64,000 bases of DNA, taken from contig NZ_JACCAC010000001.1 in assembly GCF_013409425.1 (NCBI RefSeq), positions 2,170,001-2,234,000 of the forward strand, written 5' to 3'. Both the position numbers and the translations under genes were made by a program. The stretch comes from Nocardioides perillae. Its GTDB lineage: Bacteria > Actinomycetota > Actinomycetes > Propionibacteriales > Nocardioidaceae. The notes under the pieces are model-generated. The model had not been told where the DNA came from. It ran no database searches and saw nothing but the letters and a program-made list of their open reading frames with translations. Shown here piece by piece: positions 44,945 to 52,248 of this stretch. Position 1 is the stretch's first letter, and each line of letters opens with the position of its first letter.

Positions 44945-46228
44945 ATGCAGGCACAGACCCGCCGCGTCGCCGTCATCGGCGGCAACCGGATCCCCTTCGC
45001 GCGCTCCAACACCGTCTACGCCACCGCGTCCAACCAGGACATGCTCACGGCCGCGATCGACGGCCTGGTCGCCCGCTTCGGCCTCGAGGGCGAGCGCCTC
45101 GGCGAGGTCGTCGCCGGTGCCGTGCTCAAGCACTCGCGCGACTTCAACCTGACCCGCGAGGCCGTGCTCGGCTCGAAGCTCTCGCCCGAGACCCCGGCCA
45201 CCGACATCCAGCAGGCCTGCGGCACCGGTCTGCAGGCCGCGATCCAGGTCGCCAACAAGATCGCGCTCGGCCAGATCGAGGTCGGCGTCGCCGGCGGCGT
45301 CGACACCACCTCCGACGCCCCGATCGCCGTGGGCGAGGGCCTGCGCAAGGTGCTGCTCGAGGCCAACCGCGCGAAGGACCTCAAGGGCCGCATCGCCGCC
45401 CTGGCCAAGGTGCGCCCCGGCGACCTCGTGCCCGCCATCCCGCAGAACGGCGAGCCCCGCACCCGGCTGTCGATGGGCGAGCACCAGGCGCTCACCGCCC
45501 TGGAGTGGCAGATCGGCCGCGAGGAGCAGGACGCGCTGGCCGCGGCCTCGCACCAGAAGCTCGCCGCGTCCTACGAGGCCGGCTTCCAAGACGACCTGGT
45601 CACCCCCTTCCGGGGCCTCGAGCGTGACCAGAACCTCCGCCCCGACTCCTCGGTCGAGAAGCTCGGCAAGCTCAAGCCGGTCTTCGGCAAGGGCGAGGCC
45701 GCCACGATGACGGCCGGCAACTCCACGCCGCTCACCGACGGCGCCTCGGTCGTGCTGCTCGCCTCGGAGGAGTGGGCGGCCGAGCACGGCCTGCCGGTGC
45801 TCGCCTACCTCACCGCCTACGAGACCGCGGCGGTCGACTACGTCCACGGCGGCGAGGGCCTGCTGATGGCCCCGGCCTACGCCATGGCGCGGATGCTGCA
45901 GCGCGAGGGCCTGAGCCTGCAGGACTTCGACTTCTACGAGATCCACGAGGCCTTCGCCTCGCAGGTGCTCTCGACGCTCAAGGCGTGGGAGGACCCGGTC
46001 TTCTGCAAGGAGCGCCTCGGCCTCGACGCCCCGCTGGGCTCGATCGACCGCAGCAAGCTCAACGTCAACGGCTCCTCGCTCGCCGCGGGCCACCCCTTCG
46101 CGGCCACCGGCGGCCGCATCGTCGCCGCCCTCGCGAAGCTGCTCGACGAGAAGGGCTCCGGCCGCGGCGTCATCTCGGTCTGCGCCGCGGGCGGCCAGGG
46201 CGTCACGGCGATCCTCGAGAAGGCCTGA
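44945..46228 (+). CDS. fadA2: Acetyl-CoA C-acyltransferase (thiolase, FadA2-like)
   Basis: A 427-residue degradative-type thiolase. The acyl-accepting Cys is in IQQACGTGLQAA (about 91), with the other catalytic residues in NGSSLAAGHPFAATGG (His near 380) and VCAAGGQGV (Cys near 412). It cleaves 3-ketoacyl-CoA to acetyl-CoA and a shorter acyl-CoA. ATG follows GCAGGAG. Divergent from fabG4 with a common operator, so beta-oxidation and acyl reduction are likely co-regulated. A strong terminator follows. Confidence 0.93.
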   Translation: MQAQTRRVAVIGGNRIPFARSNTVYATASNQDMLTAAIDGLVARFGLEGERLGEVVAGAVLKHSRDFNLTREAVLGSKLSPETPATDIQQACGTGLQAAIQVANKIALGQIEVGVAGGVDTTSDAPIAVGEGLRKVLLEANRAKDLKGRIAALAKVRPGDLVPAIPQNGEPRTRLSMGEHQALTALEWQIGREEQDALAAASHQKLAASYEAGFQDDLVTPFRGLERDQNLRPDSSVEKLGKLKPVFGKGEAATMTAGNSTPLTDGASVVLLASEEWAAEHGLPVLAYLTAYETAAVDYVHGGEGLLMAPAYAMARMLQREGLSLQDFDFYEIHEAFASQVLSTLKAWEDPVFCKERLGLDAPLGSIDRSKLNVNGSSLAAGHPFAATGGRIVAALAKLLDEKGSGRGVISVCAAGGQGVTAILEKA

Positions 46229-46261
46229 CGCACCCGACTGAGACGCACGACACAGCCTGAC

Positions 46262-46300
46262 GACGGCGGTGCGCCCCTCCGGGTGGGGCACACCGCCGTC
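46262..46300 (+). terminator. Hairpin terminator of fadA2
   Basis: GACGGCGGTG pairs with CACCGCCGTC, followed inward by GCCCC/GGGGC and a 7-nt loop. It starts 34 bp after the stop and ends 9 bp before the kinase -10 box. Confidence 0.8.
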
Positions 46301-46309
46301 GCCCGTTCC

Positions 46310-46315
46310 TACGCT
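46310..46315 (+). promoter_or_regulatory. -10 box of Ser/Thr kinase gene (leaderless)
   Basis: TACGCT ends 6 nt before the GTG at 46322, favouring that codon over the ATG directly behind it and over in-frame starts upstream of the box. Confidence 0.6.
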
Positions 46316-46321
46316 TGGTCG

Positions 46322-47746
46322 GTGATGGAGCTGCTCGACGGCCGCTACGAGCTCGGCGCCCCGCTCGGGAGCGGCGGCACCGGGTCGGTGCGGCGCGCCC
46401 GCGACCAGGTGCTGGGCCGCGAGGTGGCGGTCAAGCTGCTCCACCCCGGCGCGCTCGACGACGCCGTCCACCGCGCCCGGCTGCGCGACGAGGCCCGCCT
46501 CGCCGGCGCCCTGCACCACCCCGGCATCGCCCAGGTCTTCGACTACGGCGAGGACCCCGCGACCTCGCCCCCCACGCCGTACGTCGTGATGCAGCTCGTC
46601 GAGGGCCCCTCGCTCGCCACGGTGCTGCGGGAGGAGCGGACCCTCCCGGTCGCCCGGGTGCTCGACCTGGTCGGCCAGGTCGCCGCCGCTCTGGCCGTCG
46701 CCCACGGCGCCGGCACCGTCCACCGTGACCTCAAGCCGGGCAACGTGGTGCTCGCCGGCGACCGTGCGGTGCTCGTCGACTTCGGCATCGCGCGCTCCAC
46801 CGGCGGCGAGCCGCTGACCGCGACGGGCGAGCTGGTCGGCACCGTCGACTACCTCAGCCCCGAGCAGGTGGCGGGCGGCTCCGCCGGTCCGGCCTCCGAC
46901 CTCTACGCCCTGGGCCTGCTCGCCTACGAGTGCCTGACCGGGCACAAGCCCTTCCGCCGCGAGTCGCCGGTGGCCACCGCGCTCGCGCACCTGCACGACG
47001 ACGCCCCGCCGCTGCCCGACGAGGTGCCGGAGGGGCTGCGCCACCTCGTCGCGCGGCTGGTCTCGCGCGACCCGGCCGACCGCCCGGCCTCCGCGGCCGA
47101 CGTCGCCGTCGCGGTCGGCGCTCTCACGGCTGCGACCTCGGCCCACGAGTCGGGTGCCACCGTGCTGCTGACCCGCCCGGCGGACCCGCGCGTCGACGGC
47201 GCCGGCTCGGCGCGCAGCCGGCGCCGGGTGCTGGTCGCCCTCGCCGCCGCGCTGGTGCTGGCCGCCGGCCTGCTGGTGGCCACCGTCGTCGGCCGCGACG
47301 GCACACCGACCGTGCCGGCCGCCGGTGCCTCCGACCGCGCGACCGCCCCCGCTGCCGTCGAGCGCGTGCGGGTGCCCGCGGGCCTGGTCGGCACGGCCTA
47401 CGACGAGGCGGCGCGGCGCGTGCGCGAGCGCGGGCTGCGACCGCGACGCGTCGAGCGCACCACCGCAGACGCGGTCGCGGGGACGGTCGTGGCCGTCGAG
47501 CCGGCGGCCCGCCGTCGCGTCGACGTCGGGAGCGTGGTGCGCCTCGTGGTCGCGGTCACCCCGCCGACCCCGGCCCCGGTCGCCCCGAGCGGCGGGGGTG
47601 CCGGTGGGTCGTCCGGCGACGGCGGGAAGGCAGGCGGTGGCGCAGGACGGCCGGGTGGCGGGGCCAAGGGCAAGGGCGGCCCGCCAGGTGGCTCGAAGGG
47701 CCGGGGCAAGGGCGGCCGGGGCGGTGGCCAGGGCCGCGGTCGCTGA
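46322..47746 (+). CDS. Ser/Thr protein kinase with one PASTA domain
   Basis: A 474-residue membrane kinase of the PknB type. The kinase domain (8-270) has LGSGGTGSV (ATP loop), Lys in VAVKLL, HRDLKPGN (catalytic loop), DFGIA and GTVDYLSPEQ. One transmembrane helix lies at about 301-323 (RRVLVALAAALVLAAGLLVA). Outside is a single PASTA-like domain (VPAGLVGTAYDEAARRVRER, about 350-410), then a Gly/Lys/Arg-rich tail of about 60 residues with repeated KGG/RGG units. The basic tail is unusual for an exported part and may bind wall polymers or nucleic acid. Confidence 0.88.
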   Translation: MMELLDGRYELGAPLGSGGTGSVRRARDQVLGREVAVKLLHPGALDDAVHRARLRDEARLAGALHHPGIAQVFDYGEDPATSPPTPYVVMQLVEGPSLATVLREERTLPVARVLDLVGQVAAALAVAHGAGTVHRDLKPGNVVLAGDRAVLVDFGIARSTGGEPLTATGELVGTVDYLSPEQVAGGSAGPASDLYALGLLAYECLTGHKPFRRESPVATALAHLHDDAPPLPDEVPEGLRHLVARLVSRDPADRPASAADVAVAVGALTAATSAHESGATVLLTRPADPRVDGAGSARSRRRVLVALAAALVLAAGLLVATVVGRDGTPTVPAAGASDRATAPAAVERVRVPAGLVGTAYDEAARRVRERGLRPRRVERTTADAVAGTVVAVEPAARRRVDVGSVVRLVVAVTPPTPAPVAPSGGGAGGSSGDGGKAGGGAGRPGGGAKGKGGPPGGSKGRGKGGRGGGQGRGR

Positions 47747-47764
47747 GCCTCCCGCGCGCTCGGG

Positions 47765-48490
47765 TCAGCCCGGGTGCGTCGCGAGGGCGAGCGCCGAAGC
47801 GACGAGGTAGTCGCGGACCTGGTCGGGGGAGACCTCGCCGACCGTCGGCACGCCCGGGGCCACCTCCTTGACCAGGATGCCGACGCGCGCGAGCTGGAGC
47901 GCGCCGAGACCGCTGGCGTAGAGGGTGTTCGCCAGCAGCGTCGGGTCGGTGACGGAGAAGTCGCCGCTCGCGACCCCCTCCTCCAGCGTGCGGGACAGGA
48001 TCGACAGGCACCCGGTGATGGCGCGGCCGAGCCGGAAGAGCGCGCTCTCGGAGATCTCGTCGAGCAGCTCCGGGCCGGTGCGGCGCATCAGGGTCTGGGC
48101 GCAGTCGACGAAGGCCGGGTGGGTGGTGCCGTAGTCGACGAAGGCGGTGACGACGGCCGCGAGCCGGGCGCGGGCGCCGTCGACCTGGGCGGCCTCCTCG
48201 AGCAGGCCGCGCAGCTCGTCGAGGTAGCCCACCACCGTGAGCGCGAAGAGCTCCTCCTTGCCCGTGAAGTGGCGGTAGACGATCGCCCGGTTGATGCCGA
48301 CCGCCTGCGCGATGTCCTCGATCTGCGCGTCGCGCACCCCCCGCTCGTCGAAGAGCGCACGCGTGGCCGCCAGGATGTCCCGCTCGCGCTCGCGGCGCCG
48401 CGCGGCTGCTGCCGACCGGCGTCCGTCGCGGGCGGGTGCGACCGGGCTCACCGCGCTCTCGGTGCCCTCAGCGCCCTGGGACGTGCTCAT
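47765..48490 (-). CDS. TetR family transcriptional regulator
   Basis: A 241-residue repressor. Residues 1-34 are an unstructured tail; the HTH domain (about 38-85) reads ILAATRALFDERGVRDAQIE and then IAQAVGINRAIVYRHFTGKE. The C-terminal ligand domain contains a pair of Cys/Met-lined helices of unknown specificity. The promoter holds an inverted repeat identical in core to that between fabG4 and fadA2, so autoregulation and control of that fatty acid module are likely, with an acyl-CoA as the probable ligand (inference). ATG is 7 nt from a TACGAT box. Confidence 0.88.
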   Translation of the reverse strand: MSTSQGAEGTESAVSPVAPARDGRRSAAAARRRERERDILAATRALFDERGVRDAQIEDIAQAVGINRAIVYRHFTGKEELFALTVVGYLDELRGLLEEAAQVDGARARLAAVVTAFVDYGTTHPAFVDCAQTLMRRTGPELLDEISESALFRLGRAITGCLSILSRTLEEGVASGDFSVTDPTLLANTLYASGLGALQLARVGILVKEVAPGVPTVGEVSPDQVRDYLVASALALATHPG

Positions 48491-48497
48491 GCGCCGG

Positions 48498-48503
48498 ATC
48501 GTA
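48498..48503 (-). promoter_or_regulatory. -10 box of tetR (leaderless)
   Basis: Minus-strand TACGAT, 7 nt before the ATG at 48490; the operator starts 3 bp upstream of it. Confidence 0.6.
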
Positions 48504-48506
48504 CCG

Positions 48507-48529
48507 GTGTGCAACCCGGTGTTGCACAC
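48507..48529. promoter_or_regulatory. TetR operator in the tetR promoter
   Basis: GTGTGCAAC-CCGGT-GTTGCACAC has perfect 9-bp arms and covers the -10/-35 spacer of tetR. The core TGCAAC-N5-GTTGCA equals the operator at 44770-44790. Confidence 0.8.
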
Positions 48530-48571
48530 GTGTGCGCGGGCGCACGGCCGGGTCGGGTCGGCCCGGCGCAC

Positions 48572-48577
48572 TACGGT
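48572..48577 (+). promoter_or_regulatory. -10 box of MOSC gene (leaderless)
   Basis: TACGGT ends 6 nt before the ATG at 48584. Confidence 0.6.
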
Positions 48578-48583
48578 GCGGCC

Positions 48584-49300
48584 ATGACCTCGCGACCAGG
48601 GCCGTCGGCTGCGCGGGTGACGGCGATCCGCCGCTACCCGGTGAAGTCGATGGGCGGCGAGGACCTGGCGCACGTCGACCTCGACGCGCGCGGGCTGGTC
48701 GGCGACCGGCTGCTCGCGGTGGTGGACGCCGACGGGCACCTCGCGTCCGGCAAGAGCACGCGGCGCTTCCGGCGCCGCGACGCCGTCTTCGACTTCGCGG
48801 CGACGACCGACGCGCACGGCGTGGTGGTGAGCGTCGCGGGGGAGCGGTGGCGGGTCGGCAGCTCCGAGCTCGACGCCGAGCTCACCGCGCGGATGGGCAC
48901 GGCGGTGTCGGTGCTGCCGGAGGGAGACGTGCCGCACCAGGACGACGGCGCGGTCTCGCTCGTCGGCACCGCCACGCTGGCCTGGTGCGCCGTGCGCTGG
49001 GGTGGCGCGCCCGACCCGCGCCGGCTGCGGGCCAACCTCGTGCTGCAGACCGACGAGCCGTTCGTCGAGGAGTCCTGGGTCGGGCACGAGGCCACGCTCG
49101 GCACGGCGCGGCTCGACGTGGTGGAGCGGGTGCCGCGCTGCCGGATGGTCGACGTCGACCAGGACGGCGCCGTCGCGGCGTCGCACCCCTGGCTCACCGG
49201 CCTCGGGGCCGAGCGCGACCTCTGTGTGGCCGTCTACGCCGACGTCGCCGCCCCGGGTCGGGTCGCGGTCGGCGACGAGGTGCGCCTCAGCCCTCGCTGA
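48584..49300 (+). CDS. MOSC domain protein
   Basis: A 238-residue protein with an N-terminal MOSC beta-barrel (VTAIRRYPVKSMGGEDLAHV) and the MOSC core. The conserved Cys for molybdenum cofactor or sulfur transfer is in ERVPRCRMVDVDQDG (about 187). Relatives reduce N-hydroxylated or S-oxide compounds as molybdenum enzymes (YcbX/mARC type). Redox partner not evident. The stop region overlaps the end of a small gene on the other strand by 14 bp. Confidence 0.86.
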   Translation: MTSRPGPSAARVTAIRRYPVKSMGGEDLAHVDLDARGLVGDRLLAVVDADGHLASGKSTRRFRRRDAVFDFAATTDAHGVVVSVAGERWRVGSSELDAELTARMGTAVSVLPEGDVPHQDDGAVSLVGTATLAWCAVRWGGAPDPRRLRANLVLQTDEPFVEESWVGHEATLGTARLDVVERVPRCRMVDVDQDGAVAASHPWLTGLGAERDLCVAVYADVAAPGRVAVGDEVRLSPR

Positions 49301-49451
49301 TCCCGGTCTCCTCGCCGCGCCCCGCCTCGGCGGCGAGCCCGTCGGCGTCGGACTCCGCGTCGAGCTGCTCCTGCGTCGCCGCGATCTCCTCGCGCTGGGC
49401 GGCGAGGTCCTCCTCGGTGGCAGGGGTGCTCTCGTGGCCGGTCTCGCTCAT
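49287..49451 (-). CDS. Small acidic hypothetical protein, 54 aa
   Basis: A 54-residue, Glu/Asp/Ala-rich protein with one predicted helix in ATEEDLAAQREEIAATQEQL, probably a short coiled coil. ATG is preceded by GAGAGGA with good spacing. Overlaps the MOSC 3' end by 14 bp and lies 81 bp from the ligase stop. Function unknown. Confidence 0.62.
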   Translation of the reverse strand: MSETGHESTPATEEDLAAQREEIAATQEQLDAESDADGLAAEAGRGEETGISEG

Positions 49452-49532
49452 CTCGTCCTCTCGGGTAGCGGGTGGGTCACGCGCCGCGCACGGCGCTCCT
49501 CTCCGGTACCCGACGAGGCTCGCCGCACCCGC

Positions 49533-51092
49533 TCAGCCCGGCAGGTGCGCCCGCACGGCCTCGAGCGTGTCGGCCTCGGCGGCCACCTTGTCGTCGCGGT
49601 AGCGCACGACGCGGGCGAAGCGCAGCGCAACGCCACCGGGGTAGCGCGTCGACCGCTGCACCCCGTCGAAGGCGACCTCGACGACCTGCTCGGGCCGCAC
49701 GGTCACGACGTACCCGTCGTCGGCGACCTCGAGCGCGCGGAACCGCTCGGTCTGCCAGGCGAGCACCTCGTCGGTCATCCCCTTGAAGGTCTTGCCCAGC
49801 ATGGTGAAGCGCGGCTCGCCCTCGCGCGCGGTCGCCTCGGGGTCGAGGGCGCCGAGGTGGATGTTGGACAGCCACGCCGAGCGCCGCCCGCTGCCCCGCT
49901 CGACCGCGAGCACGACGAGGTCGAGGGTGTGCACCGGCTTGACCTTGACCCACGCGGCGCCGCGGCGCCCCGCCTCGTAGGCCGCCTCGAGGCTCTTCAC
50001 CACGACGCCCTCGTGGCCGCACTCGACGGCCTCGCGCGCGAACCGCGCCGCCTCGGCGGGGTCGGCGGTCACGACGCGGGGCACGCGGTGCTCGGCCGGC
50101 ACGAGCGCGTCGAGCGCCGCGGCCCGCTCGTGCGCGGGGGCGGTCAGCAGGTCGCGGCCGTCGAGGTGCAGCACGTCGAAGAAGTACGGCGTGACCCGCG
50201 TGCCGTGGGCCTCGGCACCGCGGCGGGCCGTGCGCGACGCGGTCTCCTGGAAGGGGCGCGGCCGCCCGTCGGGGCCGACCGTCAGCGCCTCGCCGTCGAG
50301 CACGACGTGCTCGGCGGGCAGGGCGCGCACCACGTCGACCACCTCGGGCAGCCGGGCCGTGATGTCGTCGAGGCTGCGGGTCACCACCAGCACGTCGTCG
50401 CCGTCGCGGTGCACCTGCACGCGGATGCCGTCGAGCTTCAGGTCGACGGCGACCTCGCGGCCCTCCGCCCCGCCGGCCTTGGCCAGCGCCTCGGCGACGT
50501 CGGTGGCCGACGACGCCAGCATCGGCTCCACCGGCCGTCCGACCTCGAGGGCGAAGGCGGCCAGCGCCTCCTCGCCGCCGGTGAGGGCGGCCACGGCGGC
50601 CCGGGTGGTCGAGCCCGCGAGCATCGCCGCCCGGCGCACGGAGGCGAGCGCGGCGCCGGACGCGGCGGCGACCGCCTCCTGCACGAGGGCGTCGAGCGCG
50701 CCCTGGCGCACCTCGCCGGTGACGACGCCGCGCAGCCACGGCTGCTCCCCGGCGGTGGCGGCGCCGAAGAGCGCCGCGACCGCGGCCGCCCGCGCCGCCT
50801 GCGAACCCGGCCCGGCCAGCGAGGCCAGCGACTCGAAGGCCGCGTCGACGCCCAGGACCGTCAGCGTCGGGACCTCGGCGGGCGGCGGCAGGTCGCGCAG
50901 CCCCCGCCACCCGAGGCCCGTGCGCCGCTGGCGCAGCGACCCGCCGAGCAGGTGCGCCAGCACCTCCACCTCGAGCGGGTCGGGGTCGACCGGCAGCCGG
51001 CGCAGCAGCGAGGCGAGCGCGGCGACCTTCTCCTTGCGCGACCGCGTGGCCGCGACGGCGGCCGAGGTCTGGACGACGTGGGCGAGCAGCAC
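49533..51092 (-). CDS. ATP-dependent DNA ligase (LigB type)
   Basis: A 519-residue ligase in addition to the NAD-dependent LigA expected elsewhere. An N-terminal DNA-binding domain (1-200) is followed by adenylation motif I VDLKLDGIRVQVH (AMP-binding Lys near 218), VVLDGEAL (motif III), GHEGVVVKSLEAAYEAGRRG (motif IV) and WVKVKP (motif V), then an OB fold. It seals nicks in repair. The start GTG before MLLAHVVQTSAAV matches the family N-terminus; a CACGAT -10-like box lies 6 nt upstream (51099-51104). Divergent from the AlkA-type gene, suggesting a repair pair. Confidence 0.9.
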   Translation of the reverse strand: MLLAHVVQTSAAVAATRSRKEKVAALASLLRRLPVDPDPLEVEVLAHLLGGSLRQRRTGLGWRGLRDLPPPAEVPTLTVLGVDAAFESLASLAGPGSQAARAAAVAALFGAATAGEQPWLRGVVTGEVRQGALDALVQEAVAAASGAALASVRRAAMLAGSTTRAAVAALTGGEEALAAFALEVGRPVEPMLASSATDVAEALAKAGGAEGREVAVDLKLDGIRVQVHRDGDDVLVVTRSLDDITARLPEVVDVVRALPAEHVVLDGEALTVGPDGRPRPFQETASRTARRGAEAHGTRVTPYFFDVLHLDGRDLLTAPAHERAAALDALVPAEHRVPRVVTADPAEAARFAREAVECGHEGVVVKSLEAAYEAGRRGAAWVKVKPVHTLDLVVLAVERGSGRRSAWLSNIHLGALDPEATAREGEPRFTMLGKTFKGMTDEVLAWQTERFRALEVADDGYVVTVRPEQVVEVAFDGVQRSTRYPGGVALRFARVVRYRDDKVAAEADTLEAVRAHLPG

Positions 51093-51158
51093 CCCCACAT
51101 CGTGGCAGCCGGCGCCCACGCCGGCACCGACCCGCGGACGGCGGTCGGTGCGCCGGGC

Positions 51159-51164
51159 TACCGT
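51159..51164 (+). promoter_or_regulatory. -10 box of AlkA-type gene (leaderless)
   Basis: TACCGT ends 6 nt before the GTG at 51171. Confidence 0.6.
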
Positions 51165-51170
51165 CGTGGC

Positions 51171-52142
51171 GTGCACGCGTCGAGGTCTCGGGGGTCCGCC
51201 CCCGACGGGCCCGGGGAGCCCGACCCGGGGCACGGCCGCGTCTGGCGCCCGGCCTGGCCCTGCCCCGTGCGCTCCGTGCTGTGGCCGCACCGCCGGGGTG
51301 CCGGTGACCCGACCTTCCGCGTCGACGACGCCGGCCGCATCTGGCGCGGCCTGCGCACGCCGGAGGGCCCGGCCACCCTCGTCGTGGCCGCGCGCCCCTC
51401 GCTCGGGGAGGTGCACGCGCGGGCCTGGGGGCCCGGCGCCGCCTGGGCGCTCGACGCGGTGCCGGCCATGCTCGGGGCCGACGACGACCCGTCGGGCTTC
51501 GAGCCGCGCCACCCCGTGCTGGTCGAGGCGTGGCGCCGACACCCCGACCTCCGGCTGGGCCGCACCGGCCTGCTCGCGGACTCGCTCGTGCCGTCGATCA
51601 TCGAGCAGAAGGTGACCGGCCAGGAGGCCTTCGCCGGCTTCCGGCGCCTGGTGCACCGCGCCGGCGAGCGGGCGCCCGGCCCGGGTGCGTCGCGCGGCCT
51701 GTGGGTGCAACCGACCCCGGAGCGGCTGCGGCAGGTGTCGTCGTGGGAGTGGCTCGCGATGCACGTCGACCCCGGGCGCTCGCGCACGCTGGTGCGCGCC
51801 GCGGCCGGGCTCGACTCCCTGCAGCGCGCGGCCGACGCCGGGCCCGACGAGCTCGACCGCTGCCTGCGCACCCTGCCCGGCGTGGGGGAGTGGACCAGCG
51901 CCGAGGTGCGCCAGCGCGTGCTGGGCGACCCCGACGCGGTGAGCTTCGGCGACTACCACGTCGCCAAGGACATCGGCTGGGCCCTGACCGGCACGCCCGT
52001 CGACGACGACGGCCTGCGCGAGCTGCTGGAGCCCTGGCGTCCGCACCGCGGCCGGGTGCAGGCGCTGGTGGCGGTCGCGGGCCTCCACCGGCCGCGCCGT
52101 GGGGCGCGGATGGCGCCGCGCACGCACCTGCCGGTCCGCTGA
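51171..52142 (+). CDS. DNA-3-methyladenine glycosylase 2 family protein
   Basis: A 323-residue HhH-GPD base-excision glycosylase. LVPSIIEQKVTGQEAFAGFR (about 141) and the HhH motif LRTLPGVGEWTSAEV (about 238) precede the catalytic Asp in VSFGDYHVAKDIGWAL. It removes alkylated bases such as 3-methyladenine. No N-terminal Ada part. Divergent from the ATP-dependent ligase with 78 bp between starts. The 106 bp after it hold only a degenerate operator copy at 52204. Confidence 0.88.
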   Translation: MHASRSRGSAPDGPGEPDPGHGRVWRPAWPCPVRSVLWPHRRGAGDPTFRVDDAGRIWRGLRTPEGPATLVVAARPSLGEVHARAWGPGAAWALDAVPAMLGADDDPSGFEPRHPVLVEAWRRHPDLRLGRTGLLADSLVPSIIEQKVTGQEAFAGFRRLVHRAGERAPGPGASRGLWVQPTPERLRQVSSWEWLAMHVDPGRSRTLVRAAAGLDSLQRAADAGPDELDRCLRTLPGVGEWTSAEVRQRVLGDPDAVSFGDYHVAKDIGWALTGTPVDDDGLRELLEPWRPHRGRVQALVAVAGLHRPRRGARMAPRTHLPVR

Positions 52143-52203
52143 GCAGCACCGACGGGGACGAGCGCGCGGCAGGCACACGCCGGTCGGACGGCGCGGTGGA
52201 CAG

Positions 52204-52222
52204 GTGCGACTCCGTGTTGCAC
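52204..52222. promoter_or_regulatory. Degenerate copy of the TetR operator
   Basis: GTGCGAC-TCCGT-GTTGCAC differs at one base from the GTGCAAC-N5-GTTGCAC core, and GTGGACA lies 1 nt upstream (52197-52203), as at 44761. It is between two convergent genes, where no promoter is expected. Confidence 0.4.
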
Positions 52223-52248
52223 ACGCGCCGGGCCCGGTGGGCTGAGCC

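Noticed and set aside
49002-51170. Extended N-terminus for the AlkA-type protein
   Set aside because: The open frame upstream is antisense to the ligase; the leaderless promoter at 51159-51164 sets the start at 51171.
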